This document shows, in pieces, positions 23,214 to 34,122 of a DNA stretch of 64,000 nt; positions within the stretch are counted from its first letter, which is position 1; every line of letters begins with the position of its first letter. The stretch is taken from assembly GCA_034359265.1 (NCBI GenBank), contig CP136896.1, positions 8,525,501 to 8,589,500 of the forward strand. The letters are read 5' to 3'. Origin of the DNA: Canna indica. Its lineage: Eukaryota > Streptophyta > Magnoliopsida > Zingiberales > Cannaceae. The notes under the pieces are model-generated. The model searched no databases. It had not been told where the DNA came from and saw nothing but the letters and a program-made list of their open reading frames with translations. The position numbers were made by a program, and so were the translations under genes.

Positions 23214-25695
23214 TGTCACACCCCAAATTCCACAATGGTGTGACCGGCCAGGGTATAGAAGCATACCCCGAAGCCTACTCAAATCACAACCACAGACGCA
23301 AATAAAGTAATCACAGACCATAAGGATAAAACAAACTTCATATTTCAAACTCCAACCACTAATAAATGTTTATAGAACCAAAACAAATTCATCTTTTGAT
23401 AAAGAAATCACGGAAACATGAATGTTCAACCGGAATAAACTTTTTACGATGTTTGAAACCATAAATGAAATAAAAAAAAAACCACAAATGAAATGAAGAA
23501 CAATAAGTCTCAAATACATGACTCTCTTTAACTTGACTACCATCCTAACTCTAACTTCGACTTGTCACGAGATCAGTCCTGAACCTGTCGCTCCCAGCTG
23601 CGCTACTCCAACACCTCAGTGTTACTACTTGTCCTGACCTGGTGCTGAAAGGAAACAAAAATACAAAAGTAAGTCCACATTAGACTTAGTGAGTGACTCG
23701 GTCCTGAGCCCACCACTGACCACAATTGACAGTTATATAATAACATAATGAATAAGTTCTTAACTCAGAATTGAATATTTCATTTATATAAATCCAAAAC
23801 ATAACACAATTAATACGAGTCGGTCACTAGATCATGTCTAGCGAGCTTCCCGCCCATGGTTCCCGAGCTAGGTAGGCCCTCTAGCGTCGGTAACCCCAAT
23901 TGGTTGGGAAAACCCTCCAACCAGAGCCACTCCGGGTCGGTCGTCAGTGTGGCTCGCTGACGAGCTTCCCGGTCCACACCTCCTCCACCGATCCACTCAA
24001 CCATACCCGCATTCCATTCACAAATGTGAGTACATTACACATAATGAATACCAAGTACATGTTTAACAATAAAATATAGCTACAGGAGTATTCTAACACT
24101 GTAACTAAACATATTCGCAACACCCCAATCCATACTAGCACAACATGTAATTGCATAACAGTGACCGAAAACAATTGCATAAGCCACCATAAAGTTTACA
24201 CTTTAATGTTTCCATCTAAACTTCTTTCTCCCTAAACCAAATTAAAGTTCACCCATATGTTTGACAAACAAGGTATTAACTACTAGCATTCTGATTTAAC
24301 TTCTATACAATTTACCATCCAATTAACATATACATATATTCTACAGCTAAACCACATCTAATTAATACAAGCATAAGATCCATTTATCAAGGCAGTTTAC
24401 CATTTAATTAACCAATGAAAAATATATATCTATCTATATTCTGTATAACCAAGCAATTAACCAATAAAACATATATATATATCTATCTATATATGTCTGT
24501 ACAACCAAACCATTTAACCAATGAAACATATATACATCTATCTATATATGTCTGTACAACCAAGCCATTTAACCAATGAAACACATATATATATCTAGCT
24601 ATATATGTCTGCATAACCAAACCATTTAACCAATGAAACATATATATATCTAGCTATATATGTCTGTATAACCAATGCTTAATTAACTTCATATCCAACT
24701 TTCCACTTACCTGTACATTGCAGCCACACGAGAAGGGCATGCGAAGCTTTACCTAAGAGCAGGCGACACTACAATTTATTCCCAGGTTCTTCACTACTAA
24801 TTCCCTTAAGGGAACAATTCAATTCAACAAATCTAATTAAAATCCACCCCCGGATACCATCCACAACCAAGGGAACAATTCAATTCAAATAAATCCAAAT
24901 AAAAAGGAAATCTCATCGCAACAGGCGGTCACCCAAAGAAACATATTTTTTTTTTCAATGCTTAACAATATACATATTGAACCCAAAGTTTAACATAGGA
25001 ATTCACACGAGAAATCATCATCAATTTCATTGAAGAGGGGATTTAAAGTCATCAAGAAATCTCCAACTCTTCAAGATATGGGGCGGCAGTGAGAGGGAAG
25101 AAACTATGGTTTTAGGGCAATGGTTTGGCCACTCACCGGCAAGGAAAGATGATCGCCGGCGTCCGCAATTTGCCCGGCGGCAAAACTCCTTCCGTCGCCT
25201 CCGCCGTCGCCCTCGGTCGTCGCCTCTCCGTCGCCCTCTGTCGCCGCCTCTCCGCTTCCCCCTTTTTTTAAATTTTGGGTGTGTGCGGCTGTAGCAACCG
25301 CACACACCAATTAACCTTTCTTTCTTTTTCTTTTTTTTTTCTTTTTTTTTTTTTTTTTTTTTTTTTTACACCTATATATATATATATATATAAATATAAA
25401 ATCTTATTTTAATTTATTTTATTTTTACGATTCTACCCCTCACTTAATCCAACTGCGGCTTCTACCCAACTCAACCCACACTTGCCCAAATCAGATTCCG
25501 ATCGAGTCGTCGGACTCGACTCAACAAATAATCCAAAACCGAAAATAAAAATAAATAAAACAAATCACTAAACACGCGCAAAGGCCTCACCTTAATTCAC
25601 ATTTCCGATACTTCTTCCGACCTGCTTCGATGCGCATCCCCATCGTCCGGCTGAAAATAACTAAATTAAATTATATAAAATTTACGGACATAACA
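23214..25695 (-). repeat. Gypsy 1 LTR (5' LTR of the minus-strand element)
   Basis: 2,482 bp, near-identical to 15766-18240. Differences noticed: base changes near 25126, 25133 and 25172 and different A and T run lengths. This LTR holds the promoter for the minus-strand transcript. Confidence 0.95.
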
Positions 25696-25700
25696 CATCT

Positions 25701-28661
25701 CCCAAATGGTAAAAGCCCGGGATTGGATGGATTCACTATTGAATTCTGTAAATCTTATTAGCCTACTGTTTCCCCTACCTTTCATGAATGCCTAAGCCTC
25801 TTTCATACCAACTCTAATATCCCTCATGAATGGACTCAAAAATTAATTACATTTATCCCTAAGGTTAAGCAGTCTAAGGCTCTTAAGGACTTTAGGCCTA
25901 TCTCCCATTGCAATCTCGACTGTAGAATCCTTGCAAAAATTATAGCTAATAGAATGAAACCCCTCATCCCGCATGTAATCTCCCCTGAACAGACTGTCTT
26001 TCTAAAGGACAGAAATATTCGGGACAATATAATAATAGTGAATGAGGTGGCCCATTCTATTTATGCTTCCAAAAGCAAAAATCCTTATATCATAGTGAAG
26101 CTTGACGTGGACAAAGCTTTTGATAAGCTATCATGGGAAGCTATTCTGCATGTCCTCCACTCATGTAATTTCCCTCCCCTCTTCATCAACTGGATCAAAG
26201 CATGTATAACCTCTCCAACCTTCTCCTGTTTGGTGAATGGTCACATTTCTCCTTTTTTTCCTTCCTCCAAGGGTGTAAGATAAGGGGATCCTCTATCCCC
26301 CTATCTGTATATCTTAGTGGCTCAAACTTTAACCAATCTTTTGAATAATGTTGTCTCCTCTAAGCATATCATTCCCTTCAAAATTAAAGATTCATTTCAG
26401 CTTTCACACTTAATGTATGTTGATGATGTGTTATTAGTCTTCAAGGCTACTAATAATGGGCTTAAGTCAGTTAGGAAAATCCTTGATGTCTATAAAAACC
26501 TAATTGGCCAAGCGATTAATTACAACAAATCTGAAATTTTTTTCCCCAAGTATGCCACACCTTTCATCAAGAACACGATGTGTAATGCTCTTAATATGAA
26601 ACATGGCAGCTTCCCATTTAAGTACCTTGGCTCAATTATTTCCCCCAGAAGAGCTCCATCTAGTGCTTTTAACTATTAAATTATGCAAGGTCCTATATCC
26701 CAAACTTGGGAACACTTCTAGGGCCACTATATTCAAAGACCAGCCCACATGGTGACAAACGAATCAAACAGTCGGATCGGCAATTGATCGCAAAGATCAA
26801 AGCATTAGTTCAAGAACTCCCGGACTTAGAGTTATATAATGGATATCATTCAAAGTAGAATTGGAGGCTGTCAAAACAATTTCATCTCACAGGCTAGGAG
26901 AATTGTCCTTGTCAATTCAGTTCTGAGTTCTAACCCCTTGCATTCATTCTCTGTCTCTTGAATTAATAAGCAGTTCATTGATGCTATTAATTCTAAACTG
27001 AGGCAATTCATTTGGTCATTAGATGGTATTAAGGGCATGCACCTTATTCAGTGGGAAATAATTACTTTACCCAACGAATTGGGTGGTTTAGGGGTGCAAG
27101 ATTTGCACTACAAAGTTTTTGCTTTGCAAGCCAAAAGGATTTACTCATATCTTGTTGATGATAACTCTATGGGGGTGAAATTAGTAAGAAACAAATATCC
27201 TATTATATCTCAAACTTCAGTTAGCACTCCTAATCACTGCTCTGGCTCTTGGAAGCTTTTTTTATTTGCCTTTAAGGAAATTAGATTTGGTTTTAAGAAA
27301 ATAATAAACTCAGGTTCTAATACTAGTATCATGAATGATCATTGGTGTTTATATGCTCCTTTAAACTGCAAGCCTACATTTGTTAATATGCATTCTAATC
27401 TTTGTGATGCTACTGTTAGTTCCCTCATTTCTAATAATGATTGAAATGATTCATTGGGTTATGTTTGCTTTGGCTCATGTCTGTGGGAATCCATTAAGAA
27501 TACAAGGTTGTCTTCTACACCTAATGATGATTCCTGAGTTTGAATTCTTGATGCTAATGGGTCTGTTACCACTGGTGCAGCCTACACGTATCTGTGAAGC
27601 TGTGACCTGAATGCTAATAGCCTAGATATTTCCTGGTCTGAATTATGGCAATTAAAATTACCACCAAGGATTATTAACTTTATTTGGAAGCTCCTTCATG
27701 ATAGATTGCCAACCAAAGCCTACCTTTCTCACTTAGGCATCAGTAATTCACCCAATTGTCCATTATGCCAACTCCCAAATACTTCTGAAATAATAAATCA
27801 TTTGTTTCTTCACTGCCCCTTCATATCTGCAGTTTGGTCCCTTCTTCACTCAAGAACTAGACTTAACCCTCCTAAATAGAAACTCATGGTCTAATGGTGG
27901 CTGGTTAAAATTGCCTAAACTTCAGACTAGGTCTTTTTCTATTATGCCCCTTATTGCTATTACTTTCTAGTTCACCTGGCACGCTAGGAATGAGTAGGTT
28001 CACCATGTTAGGCAGCATTCCCATAGCAATCTTACGATTAAAATTCTAGCTTTCACAAGCAGAATTATGAATGCCCAGGATCCTGAGGGTCCTAATGCTC
28101 AAAACATATTAATGACAATTCCTAAAAAATGGATTCCCCCAGAGCTTGATGCTCTCAAAATTAACTGTGATGGTTCGTGGTCTAATAATGATGCTGGTGC
28201 ATGTTTTATAATACGCGACAGTTCGGGATTTTGCATCTTTGCTGCCAGCACGCACTTGGAAAATATTCACTGCCCTGCCCTTGCGGAAGCTCATGCAATA
28301 CTACTTGCATTGCAGTTTGTTATTCACCAGAATTTTCCAATTATAATTCTGGAGACAGATTCAAAATTGTTTATCCAAGCAATAAAGAAACAGTGCAACG
28401 TCCCTCCTAGATTGGTATCTATTGTTAATGTGATCCAGTCTTCTATTGTAAATGTGCATGTATTTAATGTTTTGTTTTGTTATCGTGAATGTAATAAAGC
28501 GGTCCACTGGGTTGCAAATTGTGCTCGCCGTCTAAAAGAGTATACTGTTTGGACTTCAATTAGGCCTCCATAACTTAATTTCATTTTGTACTCGGACTGT
28601 CCAAATTTTATTTATCAATAAAGTAGTTTTATTTTCTGAAAAAAAAAATAGAAAAAAAAAT
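25701..28661 (+). mobile_element. LINE L1: reverse transcriptase, zinc region and RNase H, decayed
   Basis: Continues the LINE begun at 15669. Encodes PNGKSPGLDGF, the RT core (VKLDVDKAFD at about 26095-26125, and YVDD at 26415), a zf-RVT region about 27640-27840 (FIWKLLHDRLPTK, CPLCQL, HLFLHC) and an RNase H domain 28130-28540 (NCDGSW, AEAHAIL, ETDS). Ends in an A-rich tail (28639-28661). Stops, several of the TGG-to-TAG/TGA type, and a foreign insert at 26677 show that it is dead. The second copy is 59117-62016. Confidence 0.88.
26677..26835 (+). mobile_element. Endogenous pararetrovirus (Caulimoviridae-like) RT/RNase H fragment
   Basis: A ~160-bp piece absent from the otherwise collinear LINE at 60185. 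One frame is open across most of it and matches the segment joining reverse transcriptase and RNase H in plant pararetroviruses (a conserved YSKTSP-type motif followed by a basic, then LPDLE-type stretch). Both ends are abrupt, with no terminal repeat; TAT at the join suggests microhomology. Far too short to encode any function. Identification is from family motifs, not a search. Confidence 0.7.
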
Positions 28662-28679
28662 ATCATTCTTTTAACGCAT

Positions 28680-29170
28680 GTGTTTAAAAATTCTTTCAAT
28701 ACTCTTATATAATAAATTATTTATGATTATTAATTCATTGAGTGATTAGGAGGATTTTTAAATTAACTTTTAAAAAAAATATAACAACACTCATCGAAAA
28801 ATAATCGACACCGAAATTTGTACTGTATAACTCGGTACGCACGCCATAGTAGAAGAGTTACCAAATTTGACTTTTTGAGGCAGTCGTGCTCCACTTGTTT
28901 TGCAGCAAGGGAGATATTTGCACCTCGAAGTCACAGGCTGATGTCTCATCCGCAATTATATAAATAGGATTGGATTTTTCATAGATGCATGTGTGATGGG
29001 AGATATATTTTGACTATGTTCACTCCATTCTTAGTGTCTTTAAAAATCAGAGTACATGTGCCAGCTTGAATGGACATAATTTTTCATAATAGATAATTAT
29101 ATATTTATTAAAATTAGCTTTATCAATCCCAACAAGATATAGATAACTTTGTCCTACTTTTTGTTTTATA
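28680..29170 (+). pseudogene. Decayed SDR exon-2 relic unit R2
   Basis: Same unit as 8940-9335: flank (ttatgattattaattcattgagtg), exon-2 remnants from 28838 (gcacgccatagtagaagag...gatgtctcatccgcaatt) and eroded exon end. Here the unit has no MITE in it and continues through tattaaaattagctttatc, the uninterrupted form of the MITE target. Confidence 0.75.
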
Positions 29171-29519
29171 ATATCTTAATTTCAAAATGATTTAAGCAAT
29201 TAATTAAACGTGAATAATATGAGTGTGCATGAGTACCGAATAGTTCGGATTCAATTGGAATCTATTCGATCGGGTAGAATTTAGATAAACTCGAATAAAA
29301 TTTGGGTAGGATCTGAAATAAAATTAAATGAACCGATTAAAATCGATTTTGATATGTTTTGAATCCAACACATTAGGTACATATAAAATAAAATTAGAAT
29401 CGATAATCAAAATATGTTCATTTATAAATTTTAATATATAAATTCAGAATACGTTGAAACTTATAACATGAAATCTATAAACCAATAGATTTCATCACGG
29501 TATCCGGAACAGAGTTATC
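29171..29519. other. Unassigned AT-rich spacer with repeat debris
   Basis: 29218-29400 contains phrases (gtgtgcatgagtaccgaa, ggattcaattgga, cgggtagaattt) resembling hAT-type repeat ends. Collinearity with P2 ends about 29395 (P2 62740). No gene. Confidence 0.4.
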
Positions 29520-29830
29520 GCTTACCAGATTTAAAGCAGTCGTGCTCCACTTGTTTTGCAGCAAGGGAGAGATTTGCACCTCGAAGTCACATGCTGATGT
29601 CTCATCAGCAGTTACATGAATAGTATTGGATTTGTCGTAGATGCGATGTGTGATAGGAGATATATTTTGCCTATGTTCACTTCATTCTCAGGGTCTTCAA
29701 AAATCAGTCTACATGCGCCAGCTTGAATGGACACAATTTTTCACTATACATAATTATATATTTATTAAAATTAGCTTGGTCAAAAATCAATCAAATCTAT
29801 CCATTCCAACAAGAGATAGATAACTCTGTC
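29520..29830 (+). pseudogene. Decayed SDR exon-2 relic unit R3
   Basis: A second tandem relic: taccagatttaaagcagtcgtgctccac, gcagcaagggagagatttgcacc, gatgtctcatcagcagtt, then ttcacttcattctcagg. The start of the unit differs from R2. No coding potential. Confidence 0.65.
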
Positions 29831-30231
29831 TTACTTATTTATATATAATATCTTAATTTTAAATGATTTAAACAATTAATTAAGCATGAATAATATGGAC
29901 GTGCATAAGTATCGAATATATCAAAATTGGTTAAAATTTATCCGATCGGATAGGTATTATTTTATTATCTTATTATTTTTACTATAATTAATTTACAACT
30001 ATATTATATTTATTATGCATATAAATATGTTACCATATAATTATAAATGAGAGAGCGCTTTAGTTCATTTACTACTTTTTCATATTATTTCTAAATTATT
30101 TTTGATAATAAATTAAACGGTAAAATAGTTATTTTTATCAATTTCTTAATAGTATATTCTAGTGAGAGAAAAAAAAAATCATCTTTGCAGCTTTTCAAAA
30201 ACTCAAAAAGCAATCATTATCTCCTTGGGGT
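29831..30231. other. Unassigned AT-rich spacer
   Basis: No gene, terminal repeat or recognisable element seen. The sharp boundary at 30231/30232 is where homology to Q1 (from 9956) begins. Confidence 0.4.
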
Positions 30232-30395
30232 TGTAGACTAATATTTCTCGGATTCAATCATCCATGAAAATTATAAATCCTTTTTAAACAATAAAATAAT
30301 AGTTTCGAGATACGTGTGATGTTAAGGAGATGACACATCTGGCCTCCGAACTAATTAACTATAATTATTCTTGTGGCTCAAAACACCAACATATA

Positions 30396-31290
30396 TTTAT
30401 TTATTTTGAAAGAGAATACTTGTATTAATCAAAAACTTTATAATTACAAGTGAGGGGAGAGGGGAGAAAAAAGAGTAGAACAAAATACAAAGATTAGTGG
30501 GAGCAAAGAAAGTATAAGTTAGCACTCTCAAGTGCCAGCTCCATAGCAGTTTTCTTCTTCTCTTCAAAATATCGTAAGTTTTGTTCGTACCAAATTTTCC
30601 AACGCCAAATCATGATACATAAAAACTTAGATAATGTAACTTTTCGAGTGACTCCATACCTGATTCCAAGGGCAATAATTCAGTAGAAAGAAATCTTTTT
30701 CGATCTGGTTCAGTAGTGATGTCCAACCAGTCCGAGTGAATATACAATTTAAGAAAAGATGATTGAACGATTCATCCTCAAGTTCGCAGAGCACGCAGCG
30801 AGGTTTAGTCTGGATACCACGAGCCGTAAGCCGCTCGTTAGTAGAAAACTTTTTGTTGATAGCTAACCAGTTCATAACGAAAATAGCTTCGAGCCAGTTC
30901 TTTTGTCAAATAAACTCAGCCTTAGGGTCAGAGATACCCCGAAAAGTTAGAAGTTTGTAGTGAAAATACCATAATTTATCCATTTCCAACAAATCTTGTC
31001 GTTACCATCCGTGAACAGATGTTGATTAATGACTTTCACAAGGGAGGCAATGGCATCTAGAGGGACAAAAGAGGTAAAGACGATGCTCCACCCTACCCTA
31101 TCCCCTTCAATATTTAGTTCCTTAGATTCTCAAACTGTAATATTGGGTAAAGAAGCAATAGCAAAGAGATCCGAAAATCGGCCGCTCAAATTCATTCCCT
31201 GAGCCCACGAATCGAGCCAGAAACGGGTCTCGACCCCTCGGCCAATTTCAATTTGGTAAGAAGCCTTTTGATAATCTATCTTTAAGGATG
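30396..31290 (-). mobile_element. LINE fragment, zinc-binding RT region (Q2)
   Basis: Copy of 10120-11030. It retains CVLCELE in the zinc region and lacks an ~11-bp repeat (gtagagagagttt) present in Q1 near 10680-10700. Dead fragment. Confidence 0.75.
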
Positions 31291-31339
31291 TCTTTTCAAA
31301 CATGAAAAAGAGAGGAGGACTCTAAAAGAGTAGCACACC

Positions 31340-32063
31340 ATGGAGGGAGGAGATCATAATGTTCATGGAAAGGCCAACAACACACTGGCAAGAGATGGTC
31401 TCTTCAAGGAAGAACAGCTCTCGTCACCGGAGGCACCAAAGGAATCGGGTATATATACATCTCTCTATTTTCAGCTTGAGAAAATTAATGAATCACATAT
31501 TCTCTTAATTTTAATTACATGCAGGTAAGCCATAGTTGAAGAGCTAGCTAGGCTCGGAGCAGCCGTGCATACCTGCTCTAGAACTGCAGCAGATCTTGAG
31601 AAGTGCCTGCAGGAATGGAGAGATTCAAATCTCACTGTCACAGGATCTGTGTGCGATGTATCATCTCTGGGTGATAGAGAGAAACTTATGGAAACAGTCA
31701 GTTCCATCTTTAATGGGAAGCTCGACATCCTGGTAATTAATTAATTATAAATTCTCCACCAATTCCCTGAAAAATTAAGGTGCATGAGTAGGAAACACAA
31801 GATTACTTATTTGTCCCTACTCGTAGTTTAATAACGCAGGAATAACACTGAGGAAACACAGGAATTACTCATTTTGAAGTCTAATAACAGTTTCTTGAGG
31901 ATAAGGAGTTCATGGACAGGTACATCAATCATACTCCTTTGCGGCGCCTGGGAGAGCCAGAGGAGGTGGCAGCGTTAGTGGCGTTTCTTTGCCTTCCTGC
32001 CTGAGTTATATCACCGGCCATGTCATTTGCGTTGATGGAGATCTAACTATCAACGGTGTTTGA
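31340..32063 (+). pseudogene. Tropinone-reductase-like SDR with exons 3-4 deleted (Q2)
   Basis: Paralogue of 11074-12267. Exon 1 (31340-31448) has lost two bases after codon 16 (ctggcaag against ctggacaag), shifting the frame before the glycine motif. Exon 2 (31524-31732) has TAA in place of TAT at 31525-31527. Only the first 32 bases of exon 3 remain (31827-31858); the rest, intron 3, exon 4 and most of intron 4 are gone. Exon 5 (31891-32063) has a one-base loss in CCTCGAGTT. Several independent lesions indicate an older pseudogene than its Q1 twin. Confidence 0.88.
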
Positions 32064-32726
32064 TTAATCAACGATGTAACTTATCACTGTGTTTGATTAA
32101 TCACGGTGTAACTATCAACGGTGTTTGATTAATGGAGATTATATCCCTACTTTTTAGAAATATTATGGGGCTCAGAAACCAATTTCCGGCCCATTATAGA
32201 AAACTATAAAACGCCTCATTTTGGTTGTGGTTTGGATTTTGGAACGAAAGATTTTACTATTGTGTTTGTGTACTGATTATAACCATCAGAGTGCCAAACA
32301 TCATCATTGATGGGCTACACGAACAAACACTACAACAAATCACTAAAATTTTGACGCTAAATCAGTATATAATATTTTGGTGCTTATGTCAATCGAAATA
32401 TCCATACGGACATCTGCATAGGCGACGAAAAGTAGTAAATAGAGCTGAATCCGCACAAGCGTCAAAATGTTAGAATAAAAAAAATAAAAATTGCATACGG
32501 ATGGTATGCATATTTTTTAAAAAATATTAAATAAATTCATCTTCCTCGGCGAAATTCGAATTCTGTCGAGGAATTTAGATCGTCAAGCACCGCATGCGAA
32601 ATTTGAATAATTTAATTAAATTTAATTCAAATAAAAATTTGATTAAAGCCAATTGAAATGTGCTTTCAACTTATGGATAATCAAGCCAATTAGGATCCTA
32701 GCCTTATTCATTTTTACCCAACTTGA
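32064..32726. other. SDR 3' flank with CACTA-end fragment
   Basis: Collinear with 12268-12930: repeated stop-region phrases, then a CACTACAACAAATC-type end at about 32325. No gene. Ends where gypsy 2 begins. Confidence 0.55.
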
Positions 32727-32799
32727 TTAAAATCTTAGTAACAGTGGTATTTTATTAAATATTGTTTTGTCTCTTATGGCAGTGTTATGCTCTATATAT
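32727..32799. repeat. 73-bp direct repeat at left outer end of gypsy 2
   Basis: Identical by eye to 40062-40134, starting ttaaaatcttagtaac and ending gctctatatat. It is the only homology I can see between the two ends of the element. Confidence 0.85.
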
Positions 32800-33999
32800 T
32801 TATAGCGGGTCAAAATAATCATATTATATATGAATTTGGACCTACTCGGCGACCCGAATCCATTGGTGGAGTCTGTTTTGTCGTTTGGCTTTCGGATGTT
32901 GAAAACAGTATGCTTTTATTGCCTCGTTTTGCGTGTCGGGCCGAGAATTATTATTTTATCGGTTTTCGTGGTTTCTACTCGAGTTGTTCTTCTGTTGTAA
33001 TTGTTGTCAAGGTGAATCTCATCCTAGATCGGTTGTTACCCTATGTCGAAATATATCTTGTTGTTCTATTCCATTGAAAGTTGATATCTACTGTTGTTGA
33101 AACTCTTTATGCATATTTTGTTGATACATGTTGCCAGCATGATGTTGTTATATACATATTAGTTGAGGATGCTAGTTTAGACGTTGCATGTCTTATGCTG
33201 TTGTTTATTTACTTAATGCATACATGATGACATGACTACTAGCATTATATTAGTTGAGTTGTAGTAGATGAGTTGTTGACATATGCATAGTTGATCTACT
33301 TTTGGGCGATAGCCCTGGACACGTTGATATATTGCCCAAGGTGTAGGGCAAGTGACACCGGTGATCACCTATTTATCACACGGGTTGTGTGATCGGCGTC
33401 GAGGTGTTAGACGTCGGCGGACTATCAGGTTGGATAGTCGCATCTCTAGCTGGAGCGGGCTTGAGGTGCCACTCTCGAGGTGCGAGAGTGCGGGGGAAAC
33501 CCAATGTCCACTACGCTCTTGATTGGGTTTATGACGCATACTCATATAGTTGACATAGTTGACATAGTTGACATAGTCGATTGGTTTAGGTGCATCGGGT
33601 AGATGGTTGATTCATATCTTCCGTTGTACACATGGCATCATAGCATCTTGTTGAAATCCTACTCAGCCTTCTGCTGATGTTTGTTGTTTTTGCCTCAGAT
33701 CCTCAGGTATGACGGCTTTATCTCCTGGGGTAGCTAGAGTTTTGGAGGAGGAGGAGACGTCTTCCGCACAGCCTTTAGTTTCCTAGTTATTAGTTGGACT
33801 TTGCATTTTCTGCTAGACTCTGGAATTTATTGTTCTCTCATGGACTGTTGGACTTTTATTATTGTCTGGTTGGTTATTCGATTTGAATCTGGTTGTAAAT
33901 TTAAATTCAGTCCAATAAATTGTTGGTTGTTCTGTTGCTAGTTGCGCTTCTCCTAGGTGAGGTCCCTTATATAGGGATAAACCTAGGCGGGGCGTAACA
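32800..33999 (+). repeat. Gypsy 2, 3' half of an LTR (U5-like), at the left end
   Basis: Ends GGCGTAACA immediately before the primer-binding site, so it is the downstream part of the 5' LTR. It holds inverted short repeats around 33300-33500 and a short tandem repeat ttgacatag (33550-33577). It shows no resemblance to 39002-40061. Confidence 0.75.
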
Positions 34000-34002
34000 A
34001 CT

Positions 34003-34014
34003 TGGTATCAGAGC
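34003..34014 (+). promoter_or_regulatory. Primer-binding site of gypsy 2 (tRNA-iMet)
   Basis: TGGTATCAGAGC three bases downstream of the LTR terminus TAACA; same site type and spacing as gypsy 1. Confidence 0.92.
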
Positions 34015-34122
34015 TTAGGATCGTCCTCCTCCATAGGATTGTTGGGTGTTTAGGTCTAAGGATGAGATTTCACCTTGCTGTAAGATAATAAGTTGAATTT
34101 TAAATTATTGGTTGTTGGTTGA

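Larger units (their letters stand above)
15766..25695 (-). mobile_element. Complete Ty3-gypsy (chromovirus-type) LTR retrotransposon, gypsy 1
   Basis: A 9,930-bp element on the minus strand. Nearly identical LTRs, TG...CA ends, 5-bp target duplication CATCT (15761-15765 and 25696-25700), tRNA-iMet primer-binding site, polypurine tract and one uninterrupted gag-pol frame. The paralogous empty site (single CATCT at 59207-59211) proves the borders. I saw about three base differences between the LTRs plus changes in A/T-run length, so insertion was recent. It lies in opposite orientation inside a LINE. Confidence 0.96.

Noticed and set aside
28950..28970. TATATAAATAG resembling a TATA box in the exon-2 relic
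   Set aside because: It sits in eroded SDR exon sequence repeated five times, with no gene downstream.
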